64,000 nt of DNA from Sitta carolinensis (lineage: Eukaryota; Chordata; Aves; Passeriformes; Sittidae): positions 11,289,859 to 11,353,858 of the forward strand of contig CM063287.1 in assembly GCA_032173965.1 (NCBI GenBank), read 5' to 3'. Under the pieces are notes generated by a model. That model was not told where the DNA came from, made no database searches, and saw only the letters and a program-made list of their open reading frames with translations. Shown here piece after piece: positions 26,601 to 44,802 of the stretch. The position numbers and the translations under genes were made by a program. Every line of letters begins with the position of its first letter. The first letter of the stretch is position 1.

Positions 26601-29600
26601 CCCCACCGCCAGCCCGCAGCTGGGGACAGACAGGCAGCAACGGCCACAGCCTCATCTCATAACAGCCCCTGGGGAGCAACACCTGCAGGGCCGACAGCCT
26701 GCAGCTCTGGATCCAGCCCTGCCCTCAGACCGCTCGGCTGCTGGTGCAGGGGCTGTGAGCGCACTACTACTCCGGAGGTGGTGCAGGACAGTCAAGCTTC
26801 CAGAGAGCAGGTCTGAGCACACTTCCTCCTCACAGGGCACGACAAAACTCTGCCTGCAACCCACTGACCCCAAGGAGCCACAGTCACGAGCACATGTTCT
26901 AGCAGTGAAGTAAATCGCAGCTTTCTCCAGGTTTCTGGTGCGGGGTGGAGGCAGTGGGTATCTCAGGGGACTGATCTGTGTGGCCTCACAGCAGGAGTCA
27001 AGGCAGAGTTCTCTCCCTCGCAGCTCCCTTGTTTGACATCACCGGCTGTACACAGAGGAGAGAGGGCGGTGACAAGCAGGGAGGCATCCAAGCCAAGGGA
27101 TAATTTTTCAGGCAGCTTCCAAGCAGGAAGTGCTTGACCTGGAGTACGCACACTGTGCCCTGAAATTTTTACCCCAGCTCTCACTGCGAGGTGCCTCCAC
27201 AGACCCAAGAGTGATCTCAAAGATCTCTCTCGTCAGCCCCCGGTAGCCAACGCTGCCGACACCCACCCGGGCAGCAATCGGCATTGTTTCCCCACCGCTC
27301 AGGGCCAGCCTAATGTTTGCATCCAGCAGTGAGTCAAGGGGCCCAGGGTTAGTGGGTTAACAGCTCTGTAACGTCATGGTCAGCTCGGGGTGGGGACCCG
27401 GGCTGTAGCCAGTGTTTGGGTGTAGCTCTGTGCTGGCTCGAGCTGTGACCCTTCCGCCCTGTCCAACCAGCCCTCCTTGGTACCGCTGCACACTCCTCTC
27501 GTGAGCTGTGCAGTCCCCTACCAAGCAAGAAACAGACCAAAGAACGCAAAGCTTGAGCTTCTGCAGTTTAGGCAAGGAAACCTCCTTTAAAGAAATGCAG
27601 AAAAGCGTTTATAGGATCCTGGCAACATCAGCAAAGCACGTGAGAGGCTGCAAGGCTGAGACTGCGTGCTGGCATCCCCCAGCTTTTAATGTACAGAATC
27701 ACGCAGCTTTCTCAAAGGACACCTCGCACTTTGTTTGGCCTTGGCAATCATCAAGTTAATAGCAACGCTGCTTCCAAAAAAATAAAACTCTAACCAAACA
27801 CTGACTTTTGGCAGGGAAGAAAAACCCTAAGATACTGCATCATTTGGAGCATGCACTGTTTAGTACTAATGCAAAATTTATTGCTCTGGCAAAACCTAAG
27901 CGTTAGCAGCTGCTGCCTCCTCCTCGCACTCCTCTGCATCTCCAAGGATCCCGTGTCAGCTGTGCCAGTGGTGGGGCCGGAGCAGCGAGTCCCCCCAGGG
28001 CCGTGGAGCCGCGGCCAGGGCTCCTCCTCGGGCCGGTCTCGGCGGGGCAGCTGCCGCACATCACTGACAGATTGCCTCGGCTGGCCGCTGCTGGAGACAC
28101 CGGCGACACGGGAGCCTCTCGGGAGGAAAGCGCAACCAGCTGGGGATGAGGTAGGAGTGGAGGGGGAGAGCGTGAGCAGGAAAACCACAAGACTCTTGTG
28201 CCTGCTAAAAATGATTCCCACCTAGTAATTTTAGCAGCTGTTTTGTTCTTCTGCCTACCTTCCTGGATGAATTTTAAGTAGGAAGTGAGCGAAAATGAGA
28301 ACGGTGACAAAATTTCACCCCACCCGCCCCAAACCTCTGTATCTGCACATTTTTAACTTCCCCTTGATCCCAGCTTAAAGACAGAGTCAGTTATTTTCCC
28401 TAGTTAAGTAGTTGGGGTTTTTTTCCTGGCTGGTGAAAAGGAATGAAAATTCACAGCAGTGTTTCTCAAGCGTGGTTAAAAATAGTAACCTGTCAGGGAA
28501 GGATGGAGTGACACAATACCTCTGATCCACCCCTGCACCCTTCAGACCTGCACGACCAGGATAAGGTTGTGAAAAGAAACGTGGCTTTCTAATAAACAAG
28601 AAATGAAGGGAGCCATGAAGCCATTGCTCCCTCTCACCAGGAGAAGGAGGTTTCTCTGCAGCACGTGCCAGAGTGGGTCCCAACAATGCCCTGCCTCAGC
28701 ATGGAAGTGCCCCAAGGAGCACTGTTCCTGTGCCCTCCCCTACACCTTCTCACTCCCAGGTGCAGAGGCTGTGCTTTGCCAGGGTGGGGAGGACACCTGG
28801 AGAAGCCTCTCGGAGCCCTGCGGTTAAGCAGGTGCTCTGCTGAAACACACACAGGCCGAAGCACTCGCAGCAAGGGCTGCTGGAAGTGAGCTCACATTTA
28901 CACACAACCCGAGTTTTAATCCCCAAGAATATATATATGCATAGTGAACACAAGCTAACACCAAGCAAAGGGCACGGAGTACTACCAATCCAGATGAGGA
29001 ATCGCTTCTCCGGGGGGAGGTAAAACTGGAACAGCAGTTTTTGAGCCTGAAGTTCAGTTACCTGCTCATTATACTGCTCTTTCCCAGGACCTTCGGGACC
29101 CGAACATTTTGCTGAATTCCTGAGAGAAGATGAGGTGTGCTGCTAAGTTATCTTCCATTCTTCTCAATCTCTATCAATCCAGGGCAAGGGGAAGAAGTTC
29201 CATGGGAGAGGCTCTTTTCTCTCCTACATCTAGCAGCTCACCACAGCTAACACAGGGTGAAGGCTGTGGGTGGCTGCAGTGCCCCATGACAGATGTAGGG
29301 ACCACATGGAGGCAGGAGAGCAAGGGAAAGGCATATCCAGAGTTGTACTGGGGAAATCAGAGCTGGTACTGTCAAGGCTCAGGACAATTGTTGCCAAGGT
29401 TCAGTTTTCTGTTCAATAGTGCAACAAATTGATGTTTTCAGCTGTGAAGATCCAGGCCAAAAATTCACCTGTGACCAGCTGGTCCATACAATGTTTTTTA
29501 AGAAATCAGCAGTTCAAGATTTCAAAGTTTTTCACTTGAAGGTCAATGGCTTTTAGCCTGGTTACTTCTAAATTGGGTAGAATGTGCTCGTCCAACTACA

Positions 29601-30510
29601 ATTTCTCAGCTATCAGCAGGATATACAGATTTGCCTTAAAATGTCACATAAAATGATTTGTACTCTCAGTAATTCACTTCGTTGAGGTTCTGATTGTTGA
29701 TATATTACTACCAGCAGAGTATACATCATTACAAAAGAGAACAACACTTTGTACCTCGAATGCCTTGACTTCAAAGCATTTAAACTTTATAAACAAAGAG
29801 ACATAACCTCAGTCTAGCACCAAGAAGGCAATTTATGTAAGCAGAAAGTCTGGAACAAATAATTAAAACCCGAGACTAAACAAAAACATTTGTGAGTTTG
29901 TTGAAACAACTTTGAAATATAAACTCTTTTTTTTCTGTGTATATTTACTTGCACTTTACCTAAGGGTGTGCTTTCTTACTTGTGTTGCATCTGGAAGCAC
30001 ATCAGTGGTAGCCACATGAAGCTCTCGGCAGGCTCTTTTCCTGGACTGCCCCAGCCTCATTCCAGAGGCCATCTGGATGTACCAACCTCTCTGTCAGTGT
30101 ACAAACTTTTATTCTAAACATCCGTGTGTAAAATGGCAGCAGTACACCTGCCATCCCTCAGCTTTTCTCAGAGCCACAGCTCCATAGTAAGTACGTCTCT
30201 CTTCTGTGACCTATTAGAGTTGTGCAGGATTTCTAAACTCTAGGTCCCCAAAAAACGGTTCTGGACGATATACTCAGCTTTAACATCTTCCATCACACCT
30301 CAGTAAGCCACTGCTCACGGCAACGGACAGCTGCGCTTGGGAAAGGCACTGCTTTACTGGTTTGTCTTCTCATCCCGCAGGAGCCGAGGACCAGTGGGGT
30401 GCAAGGCACGCAGCGGCAGCGCCGGGGGCTTCGGGCAGGCGGCCCCGCGCAGCCCGGGCGGCACAAGGAGGCGGCGGGCCCGGCCGGAGCCCCGCTCCTG
30501 CCCGCGGACC
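23601..30510. other. Intergenic DNA between ZCCHC24 and PPIF, part 2
   Basis: No gene is recognised. The stretch becomes more GC-rich toward the right, with a CpG-rich patch near 27,930-28,140. Open frames of up to 143 codons here overlap on both strands and carry no family motif; they follow base composition. Confidence 0.6.
27930..28140. promoter_or_regulatory. GC/CpG-rich patch
   Basis: Dense CpGs (for example GGAGCCGCGGCCAGG and CTCGGCGGGGCAGCTGCCGC) stand out from the flanks. On the + strand they end in GATGAGGTAGGAG near 28,146, which resembles a splice donor. This could be the promoter or first exon of an unannotated non-coding transcript, or just local GC enrichment. Only composition supports it. 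Confidence 0.25.
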
Positions 30511-30672
30511 CTCGCGGAGCCCTCACGGAGCCCACACAGACCCGCACGGGGCCCTCACAGACCCACACAGACCCGCACGGGGCCCACACAGACCCACACA
30601 GACCCGCACGGGGCCCTCACAGACCCACACAGACCCGCACGGGGCCCTCACAGACCCGCACGGAGCCGGGCC
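30511..30672. repeat. 31-bp minisatellite array
   Basis: ACCCGCACGGGG motifs recur at 30540, 30571, 30602 and 30633, each exactly 31 bp apart, joined by CCCTCACAG or CCCACACAG spacers; a shortened 21-bp unit follows at 30654. The unit has no stop codon in any forward frame, which explains the long open frames here. Confidence 0.92.
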
Positions 30673-30744
30673 GCCACTGCCGCGAGCGCGGAGCGCCACC
30701 TGCCGGGCAGCGGGGCCCGGACACCGAGGGCTGAGACCGGGCCG

Positions 30745-31412
30745 GACAGGGTCGGAGCGGGGACCGCACCACCGGGATGGACAGGGCCGGAGCGGGACCG
30801 CACACCGGGATGGACAGGGCCAGACAGGCCGGAGCGGGACCGCACACCGGGATGGACAGGGCCGGACAGGGCCGGAGCGGGACCGCACACGGGCGGACAG
30901 GGCCGACAGGGCCGGAGCGGGACCGCACACCGGAAAGGCCGGACAGGGCCGGAGCGGGACCGCACACCGGGCCGGACAGGGCCGGAGCGGGACCGCACAC
31001 CGGGCGGACAGGGCCGGAGCGGGACCGCAACCGGGCCGGACAGGGCCGGAGCGGGACCGCACACCGGGAGCGACGGTGCCCGACAGGGCCGGAGCGGGAC
31101 CGCACACCGGGATGGACAGGGCCAGACAGGGCCGGAGCGGGACCGCACACCGGGATGGACAGGGCCAGACAGGGCCGGAGCGGAGACCCGACACCGGGCC
31201 GGAGGCGAGGACCACACCGGGCCGGACAGGGCCGGGCGGGACCGCACACCGGGATGGACAGGGCCAGACAGGGCCGGAGCGGGACCGCACACCGGGATGG
31301 ACAGGGCCAGACAGGGCCGGAGCGGGACCGCACACGGGATGGACAGGCCAGACAGGGCCGGAGCGGGACCGCACACCGGGATGGACAGGCCAGACAGGGC
31401 CGGAGCAGGACG
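30745..31412. repeat. 43-bp-class GC-rich minisatellite array (about 17 units)
   Basis: The core GCCGGAGCGGGACCGCACAC recurs about 17 times. Full units are 43 bp (for example 31087 to 31130), with shorter variants that lack part of GGGATGGACAGGGCCAGACA. GGG tracts recur every 7-10 bases on the + strand, so the array could form G-quadruplexes. The last units degenerate at about 31,405. It lies about 220 bp beyond the inferred PPIF poly(A) signal. Confidence 0.93.
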
Positions 31413-31627
31413 CTGAGTGCTGTGACCAGACAGGACAGACAGAGCCCAGTGAGAGGCAAAGACCATCACTCCCTCTCTTGCTGGCTGTACGAATGAGACC
31501 ACGGCTTCACAATACCAGCAGATCAGACCCACCACAAAGTCAACAGCACAGAACAGGTAAGCCCCAAAGGTTTCAGCTTCTCATATTCCTGCTTTCAAGA
31601 AAGGAACAGACTTGTTTGGGTTTTTTT

Positions 31628-33191
31628 GTGGCAGAAGTGTATTTAATAATTTTCATATACAAATTAAGATATGCACAAAAAATCATCATTGTATCCAAGT
31701 GAAATAAGCCAAACCAATACAATTAAATACTTTAAAAATACTAGAGATGAAGCATATACAGTGGAAAGAAAAAAAAAGCTTTTGAATTCAATTTTTTGTA
31801 AATTACATTCTAAATACTACCTCGCACATGCATGCAGCCCCCAGTGCAAAAAAATCCAGTACAAAATAGTTTTAAACCCACATATCATCCCACAATGAAA
31901 ATAAATTCACATTTGAAGAAAGCCATCACATTTTCTCTTCAGTAATGTCATTATTGCACAAAACAATCATATGCATTTTCCCACAGTCATTGATACTTTA
32001 CAGCCTTAGTGATTCCAAAAGGAATGGTGTGAGGTTCCAATATTTGTTGCTGCTCAAGCATGCCACATAGAACATACATCCTGCTTTATACAAACAAAAT
32101 TCAGTCTTCAGCTGAATTTTTTCCTTCTCATGCATAAAACCCCAACAATAACGATTCTGCTGCACTGATTAGGACTTGTGATTCTGTAGTGACCAATTTT
32201 GACTGATGATGATGATGCATAAGAAGAAATCATAATCCAAGTAATACCTAAGTTGGGCTGACTTCACAGGATCAACATTACAAAAAGGCAATCAAACCTA
32301 TTTCTCACTCACTATAAGTGAGCAAGCTCACCATACTGGTTATATTCTCAAAGTACAAAAATAGGCCATATATTGAGAACTGAGCTGTATTCCTCACAGA
32401 ACCAGATCCCAGAGCAGAAACATTCTTCAAGTTTACAGTTCCATAATAAAAAAAGTCCTGAGATCCTTTGGCTGGATTGAGGTGAGGTTGTATTGCCATG
32501 GAGAGCTTCAGTAGTAGCCTAACTCAACCTAAAGCAATTTACTTAAACCAAAAGTCAAGTTTTTCCACTGAAGCAGGTAAGGTAGAGTTATTTTTTTAAG
32601 AAGCAGTCAGAGACGATTAAGAAGAAAGACTAAACCAGAATTAATTTTTAAGAAACCCACAGTTGTTCATGAAATCTATGGGATAGAATTTAACTGAGAC
32701 ACAAAGAAAACACCAGTGTTGTTGCAGACAGCCTTGAGAGCACTGGTCAGTAGTATTGCTTCAAAACGATGAGACATCAACAGAATAAGCATTTGTTAGC
32801 ACCAGAGGAAACACAGCATTTCTTAATTTATACCTTAACCTCAACTGCAGAACCCCTGCTGTCAAACTTCACCACCCATTCTAACACCTGAAACATCCAA
32901 ATACTATCGACACTGCAGTCAGGTACACCCTGGGTGACTTTAGCATTTCTTGCAAAACACAAGGGGACTCTACCAAACCAGTGTGACTACCATGATGGAG
33001 CAGTTACAACATGCTTCCGTTATTATTTTATGGTTTTAATCAATATTATTCAATATAAGTATAAAAGTTGGACCAAGTTAAATAAAAAAACATGGTTCCA
33101 TAGGTGCTACTCGTGAGTTAAGAAATGTTTGGGTGTTTTTATGATTCATTTTTCACAGCATCCAAGTTGTAATGAAGGGTAGGGCAAGAGG
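31628..33191 (-). other. PPIF: PPIF 3' UTR (extent inferred)
   Basis: Non-coding, AT-rich sequence lies between the PPIF stop (33192-33194) and the candidate poly(A) signal at 31642-31647. No further coding exon or known repeat is visible. The short open frames inside it lack support. Confidence 0.6.
31642..31647 (-). terminator. Candidate PPIF poly(A) signal
   Basis: The - strand reads ATTAAA here (TTTAAT on +), followed within 20 nt by CTTCTGCCACAAAAAAACCC. It lies about 1.55 kb after the PPIF stop, which is a plausible 3' UTR length. Use is inferred. Confidence 0.5.
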
Positions 33192-39941
<6,750 letters not shown>

Positions 39942-40051
39942 CCCGCGGGCGGGCAGAGCGGGCGCTGCGACAGCCACGGACACACGGACCGCCAGACACA
40001 AGGACACGCCGCCGCTGCCCCGCGGCCTTTATGGGCTCCGCCGCGGCGCCG

Positions 40052-40067
40052 CAGCGCCCGCTGGCGG
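40052..40067. promoter_or_regulatory. CTCF-like motif in PPIF promoter
   Basis: CAGCGCCCGCTGGCGG differs by two bases from the CTCF core CAGCGCCCCCTGGTGG. It lies about 110 bp upstream of the PPIF ATG. Occupancy is unknown, and GC-rich sequence makes chance matches likely. Confidence 0.3.
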
Positions 40068-40088
40068 CGGCGGCAGCAACGCAGGGCG

Positions 40089-40098
40089 AGATGGCGGC
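40089..40098 (+). promoter_or_regulatory. YY1-type motif
   Basis: AGATGGCGGC matches the YY1 core (ATGGCGGC) on the + strand. A second ATGGCGGC lies near 40,211. Both sit inside the CpG island upstream of PPIF and point away from it. Confidence 0.35.
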
Positions 40099-41443
40099 CA
40101 GGGCGGCGCGGGCTGAGGGGCCTGGGGGCTGTCGAGCGGGCTGGACGCGGGGCCCTGGGGCTGCCCGGCGGGGCCCGGGCGGGGCGGAGCGGAGCGGGCT
40201 GAAGGCGAGGAATGGCGGCCAGCGCCGGGGACAGCCCGTGCTCCCCCCGGCAGGGCGCCGTGCGCGCCCCGGCCGCCCTCAGTGCTGCCCCCGCCCACCG
40301 TCGCACAGCGATCGCTAGGGGCCGTTGGGGGCGTCACGTTTGCATGTGGGGTTTTTAGGGTTTTCTGCACCTTTCCTCTAGCCCGGGGACCAACAGAGAC
40401 CGGGAAGTTTCTAAAATTTCGTCATCCCACACGACGCCTCCGGAGAGCACCTTGGCGGGGAAGGCGGCGCAGCTGTGCCAGGTGCGGGAGAATTGGGATC
40501 AGCGGGGCCACGGGAGTCACGGGCTGCGCGTCACTCTCCGACAGCACCCCGGGAGTTTCGGCACTGACGCGTCTCGGAACGGGCGGGGCACCGCAGCCCG
40601 CGGCCGTGCCCGCAAACCTGCCCGAGGGATTACAAAACAGAGAACAGCGCTCCAGCTTTAATATAGTGAAGTGTCATTCATGTTCTATATGAAAATGACA
40701 ACACATTTAATTTTAAGTTTTCCTAACATAGCAACTTAGATGAAAGTACTTAGTATCTATGTCAATCGTATTTAGATATTACTTTGAATTCTCTAGTTTC
40801 CATCCTGATTTCGTATACAAGTACTTTCAAAAGTTTTTCAAATTCTTAATGCTATAAGGTGTCTTTAAAACATAAGAAAATTGAGAATGATTCTAATAGT
40901 TTTCACATTTCTTGTATTATAAATTATTCTAGTGAAGGTTAAACTAATGCAACCACGTAATACAGTATAACAGAATCATACAAAGACAGTCACTATATGA
41001 GGAATAGTACACTTCGATCCCACCTAAGTTCTCTGTGTCAAGCAGCTAAAAGAGCCTTCATCGGTGACATTACTGAATTAACAGAAAGCTGTTAATCAAG
41101 GCACCACCATGACCACAAAGATCAGGGCAGTACTACAATGTGAAATTAAAAACAACTGAGAAATCCTGGGCAAACATCATTTTTGAGGCACATACTCCAG
41201 AGAGACCCTTAACAGCTGATGCTCTAGGGATGACTATAGCAAGTACCATGCTCTGTGACTACAGAACCATATAAAGCTATGTCAAAAGGTCCAGTTTGTC
41301 TTGAAGGCCCAAAGAAATGTCTAAGGAGGAATGAAAATGGGGGAGGGATGTATTATAGGCCAGTATCTTCCAACCTGCTACTGCTTTCACTCCAGAGAAC
41401 TTCCTGAGCTGCATGCGACTGGTATGTAGCCATTTTTTTTTTT

Positions 41444-41461
41444 GTTGTTGTTGTTGTTGTT
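41444..41461. repeat. (GTT)6 microsatellite after a T11 run
   Basis: Six GTT units directly follow a T11 run at 41433-41443. Confidence 0.9.
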
Positions 41462-41719
41462 CCTCCCGTGTACTTTCCCACTTATTGGACTGGTTTTAAA
41501 TCAACAGCTCCCTTGGTGATGAACTGAAAGCTGCCCTTCCACAGGCCTGCTGCCCAGAGCATCAAGGATCTGTTTGAATATTGCTCCAGTTGCCTTTATC
41601 AATGTGCCTTACTTCTTGTGCTGGAGGAGACAAATTGTTTGGTATCTATCTTTGTCACACAGACTTACAGCTCTTTTCTCATTTTAAGAGTGAAGAGTCA
41701 CAGCCAACTCAATGATTAT

Positions 41720-41890
41720 TTATAACAAAACTCTTCCATGTCTTTGGATCATCTTTATTATCCTTCTCTGAGCAGTTCCACTTTTACAGATTTTTGGGAT
41801 AAGAGGGTCTTTGCACAGTACTCAAGACAGGGATGAACAATGACTTACTTTGTGCATACAGTGCCATGCTGGTATTTTCTATTTCGACAA
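41720..41890 (-). repeat. Probable ancient CR1-family fragment
   Basis: GATCATCTTTATTATCCTTC, CTGAGCAGTTCCACTTTTAC, GCACAGTACTCAAGACAGG and CAGTGCCATGCTGGTATTTT follow the order of the antisense CR1/L3 body (...CTTCTCTG..., ...GTTCCA..., ...GCACAGTACTCAAG...). The element is strongly diverged and has no coding capacity. A T17 run lies just beyond its right edge. Confidence 0.5.
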
Positions 41891-44639
41891 TCTAAAGGTG
41901 ATTTTTTTTTTTTTTTTTAAGAGCTAAATCAGCACTTCTACCTAGCTTGTCATATCTCCTCAGCTTCAAGCCCATTTTTGGTAAATTTTGACTTCTGTTA
42001 GTCTAATCATCAACCAATTTTTTAGTGACCATAAAAAACCTCACACTCCTTTTAAATAATGTTTTAATTGCAGTAGCCAATAGAAGCCCAAATCAAAACT
42101 AGATGTTCTGTTTGTACCTGTAACAATGGACAGGATTTATTATTTAATAAACAAGACAAAAGATGAGGAAAAGGAAATACCATCTTGTTTCACACTTAGG
42201 AAACACAGGTAAAACACCTTTGAACTATTTTGCTCAGAAGAGTTCACAGACATCTTTGGTAGAGCAAACAATGCAGTTTTCCTCATTTGCAGACCTTGGT
42301 AAGAAGACAAAACAGCAGTGCTTTTTTAATTTGAGAATATGGACTGAATTATTATCTCTAGGTTTATGCAATAGAGTTACTAAATCACTTGTTATGGTCT
42401 ACTCCTGCAGAGTCAGATGAATTACAACTCATGCAGACAGCTTGACAAGGAACTTGTGAATTACAGAGGTCACTTTCCAAGAAGGACAGAAAAAGGTCTC
42501 CAAAAACTGTCAAAGGCCACTATATCAATGACAAATGAGACTTAGAGCTAGCTCAGCAAACTGATATGATTTTAGGGGAGCTTTAAACACATCCATTTGT
42601 AGACATGTTCATCATTGAAACTCTGCAACATGTGGCAGGGAGATAAGTACATTTAGCTGGAAAACAAGTGTGCCCCACACTAAACTAGACAGGCAGCAGA
42701 GCAGGGGTGCAGACAAAAGTAAAAAGAGGTGCTTCAGCAGAGCTATTGTAAATATGGTTATTTACAATATCCATACAGATTTCGTCATCCTCTCTCCCTT
42801 CTCCCAAAATTACATAGAAGTTAGAGATTTATAAACAAGGAGGGCCCTTTTGAAATTAGTTTATAAATAGATAATCTTAAAAACCTCCTACTAAAGGATT
42901 CTTCTTATGTTGTAGCAGAGAAATTTCTGCACAGGAAAAAGAACCTTGAATGATAAAATAACAGAATTTCAGCTGATATATTACAGCTTAAAAGTCTTCA
43001 TAAATACTATTCAGTAACTGATTAAATATTACCACCACTGTGCCAAGACAGCCAGGAGAGCTGTCAAGAGTGGTCAAGTGGCTCTTCCAAAGAAACAGAA
43101 GGAATAAATACTTGAAAGGTGACTTAAAATTTGGGAATTTTGATTTCAAGGGTCTTGAAATGGTGTTACCCCAGCAGAGACACAGCACACTGATAAAAAG
43201 GTGATATGCATTCCTGATTCTAACTGTCCAGCTGCATGCCTACCATTCGTGACACAGGAATGCAGGTTAATTGTTAATCTTGGATTGATGCTCTTGGCAG
43301 ATGTGATTAGATTGCATTTTGCAATCTACCAACCGCAAGAATACAACTATGTGGAAGTCAGAATGGTCTGTGGCCCATTTTGATATGCTCTTCATGGGGC
43401 TGTGTGCTTGGACCATGCCAATAAAAACTCAACTACAGGCTGCAGCATTAAGTGCATTGCACAGGAACATCACTTGATACTGTGATACCGGCAATTCCCA
43501 GGATACTGATTTTGACATTCGTTATAAGAACCTTTGCACATATAGGACATGGTTATCTCAAGGACTCTGCTAATCAGGACTGTTAGAATAAGGAGAGGTC
43601 ATACAGTATTCGGCTTGATTTTAAGTGAGGAGAGCAGGAATTTGCAGTGGGTATTGCCACTCTCACCTGCAGAACCTGGATGTGTTGCACTTGAAAAGAC
43701 AGCCTAATTTTATCTTCAATGTTTTGGCTGAGCTAGAAGATGAGTAAAGAGCTGGAAGGGAACTCTCTGATCTGTGTCTGTGATATGCATTTATTTATGA
43801 ATGGGGACTGAAGTGGGGAAGATGGTGAAAGACCTTTCCATTACACTAAGTGATTGCAGTGTGAAATTAAACTATACAAGAGCTCAAAGGGCACAGAGTG
43901 GCCACATAGGTACACTTACAGATAAAAAGAAAAAAATGCTAATAAATACTTCCCCCGATCCAGGTTTCCTCTTAGGAACTTGTAGTAACTCAACTCACTA
44001 TGTGAACATTCTCTCCAGCACACATTGTACATAAAGGAGCAGTTTCCCCACATGACTTCATACTAATTACCTACAAATAGTCATACAAGAAAAACCTCAA
44101 TCCACTCATGCTCTTTACGGCTGTGATTAGCATTTTCATTTCAGAACTTCTGAGTGACATTGCTTGCCCAGAATTCATTACTCAGTCTTCCTGCATAATG
44201 CATGGCAACCCACTGCTGATGTGTCACAGTGCCTCCATGCAGTGCCCAGGGCCTGCAGCTTCCCAGAAGTTTGTCCATACACTGCAACAGCTGCCAACAG
44301 ATAGATCACAACAGCCTGGCAAAGCACTTAGGATATTTAAAATGCCTGTTTTTAGGTTCCAGGAAAAACACAGCTACCACTCCCAGTGGCCTCACAAATC
44401 TTCAGGACAATGATAGGTGGGAGAGGCACTGCATACTTAAAAAAACAGTATTAACAGTTACAGGAGCCCTTCTACCTTTAAAACCACAGAAATTCCAATT
44501 GTAACACAACTTAAAATTTACAGGGATCAGTTCAGTTAATTTACCACCTCTGGTTTGAGGAACAAGTAATTAGGGAATAGTATCAGAAATACTTTTAGAA
44601 TTGGCTAGTCATGATAACTCATCTTGTAGGAGTAAGATG

Positions 44640-44667
44640 AGACTGGAGCTTTAATTGGCTCCAGTCT
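44640..44667. repeat. Perfect 10-bp inverted repeat
   Basis: AGACTGGAGC (44640-44649) and GCTCCAGTCT (44658-44667) flank an 8-nt loop, TTTAATTG. It stands alone in AT-rich intergenic DNA. Confidence 0.6.
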
Positions 44668-44730
44668 ACAGAAAGACTTGGGTTTTCCTTTGAGCTTGTC
44701 TTGTGTGTAAATCTATAAATACATATCATT

Positions 44731-44802
44731 CATATATATATATATAAAACAGATCTATAAATAAATTTATATACATTATACAGATATATATTTTATAAAG
44801 CA
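44731..44802. repeat. (TA)n and AT-rich low-complexity tract
   Basis: CATATATATATATATAAAAC is followed by degenerate ATAAAT and TATATA runs. Confidence 0.75.

Noticed and set aside
30337..31702. Long open frames (up to 446 codons) in several frames on both strands
   Set aside because: They coincide with the 31-bp and 43-bp tandem repeats, whose units lack stops in several frames and on both strands. The products are low-complexity and no start or splice context supports them.
39942..40007. A longer PPIF N terminus beginning upstream at 40,007
   Set aside because: The codon at 40,007 on the - strand is GTG, not ATG. The ATG at 39,941 matches the start of mammalian PPIF (MLAL).
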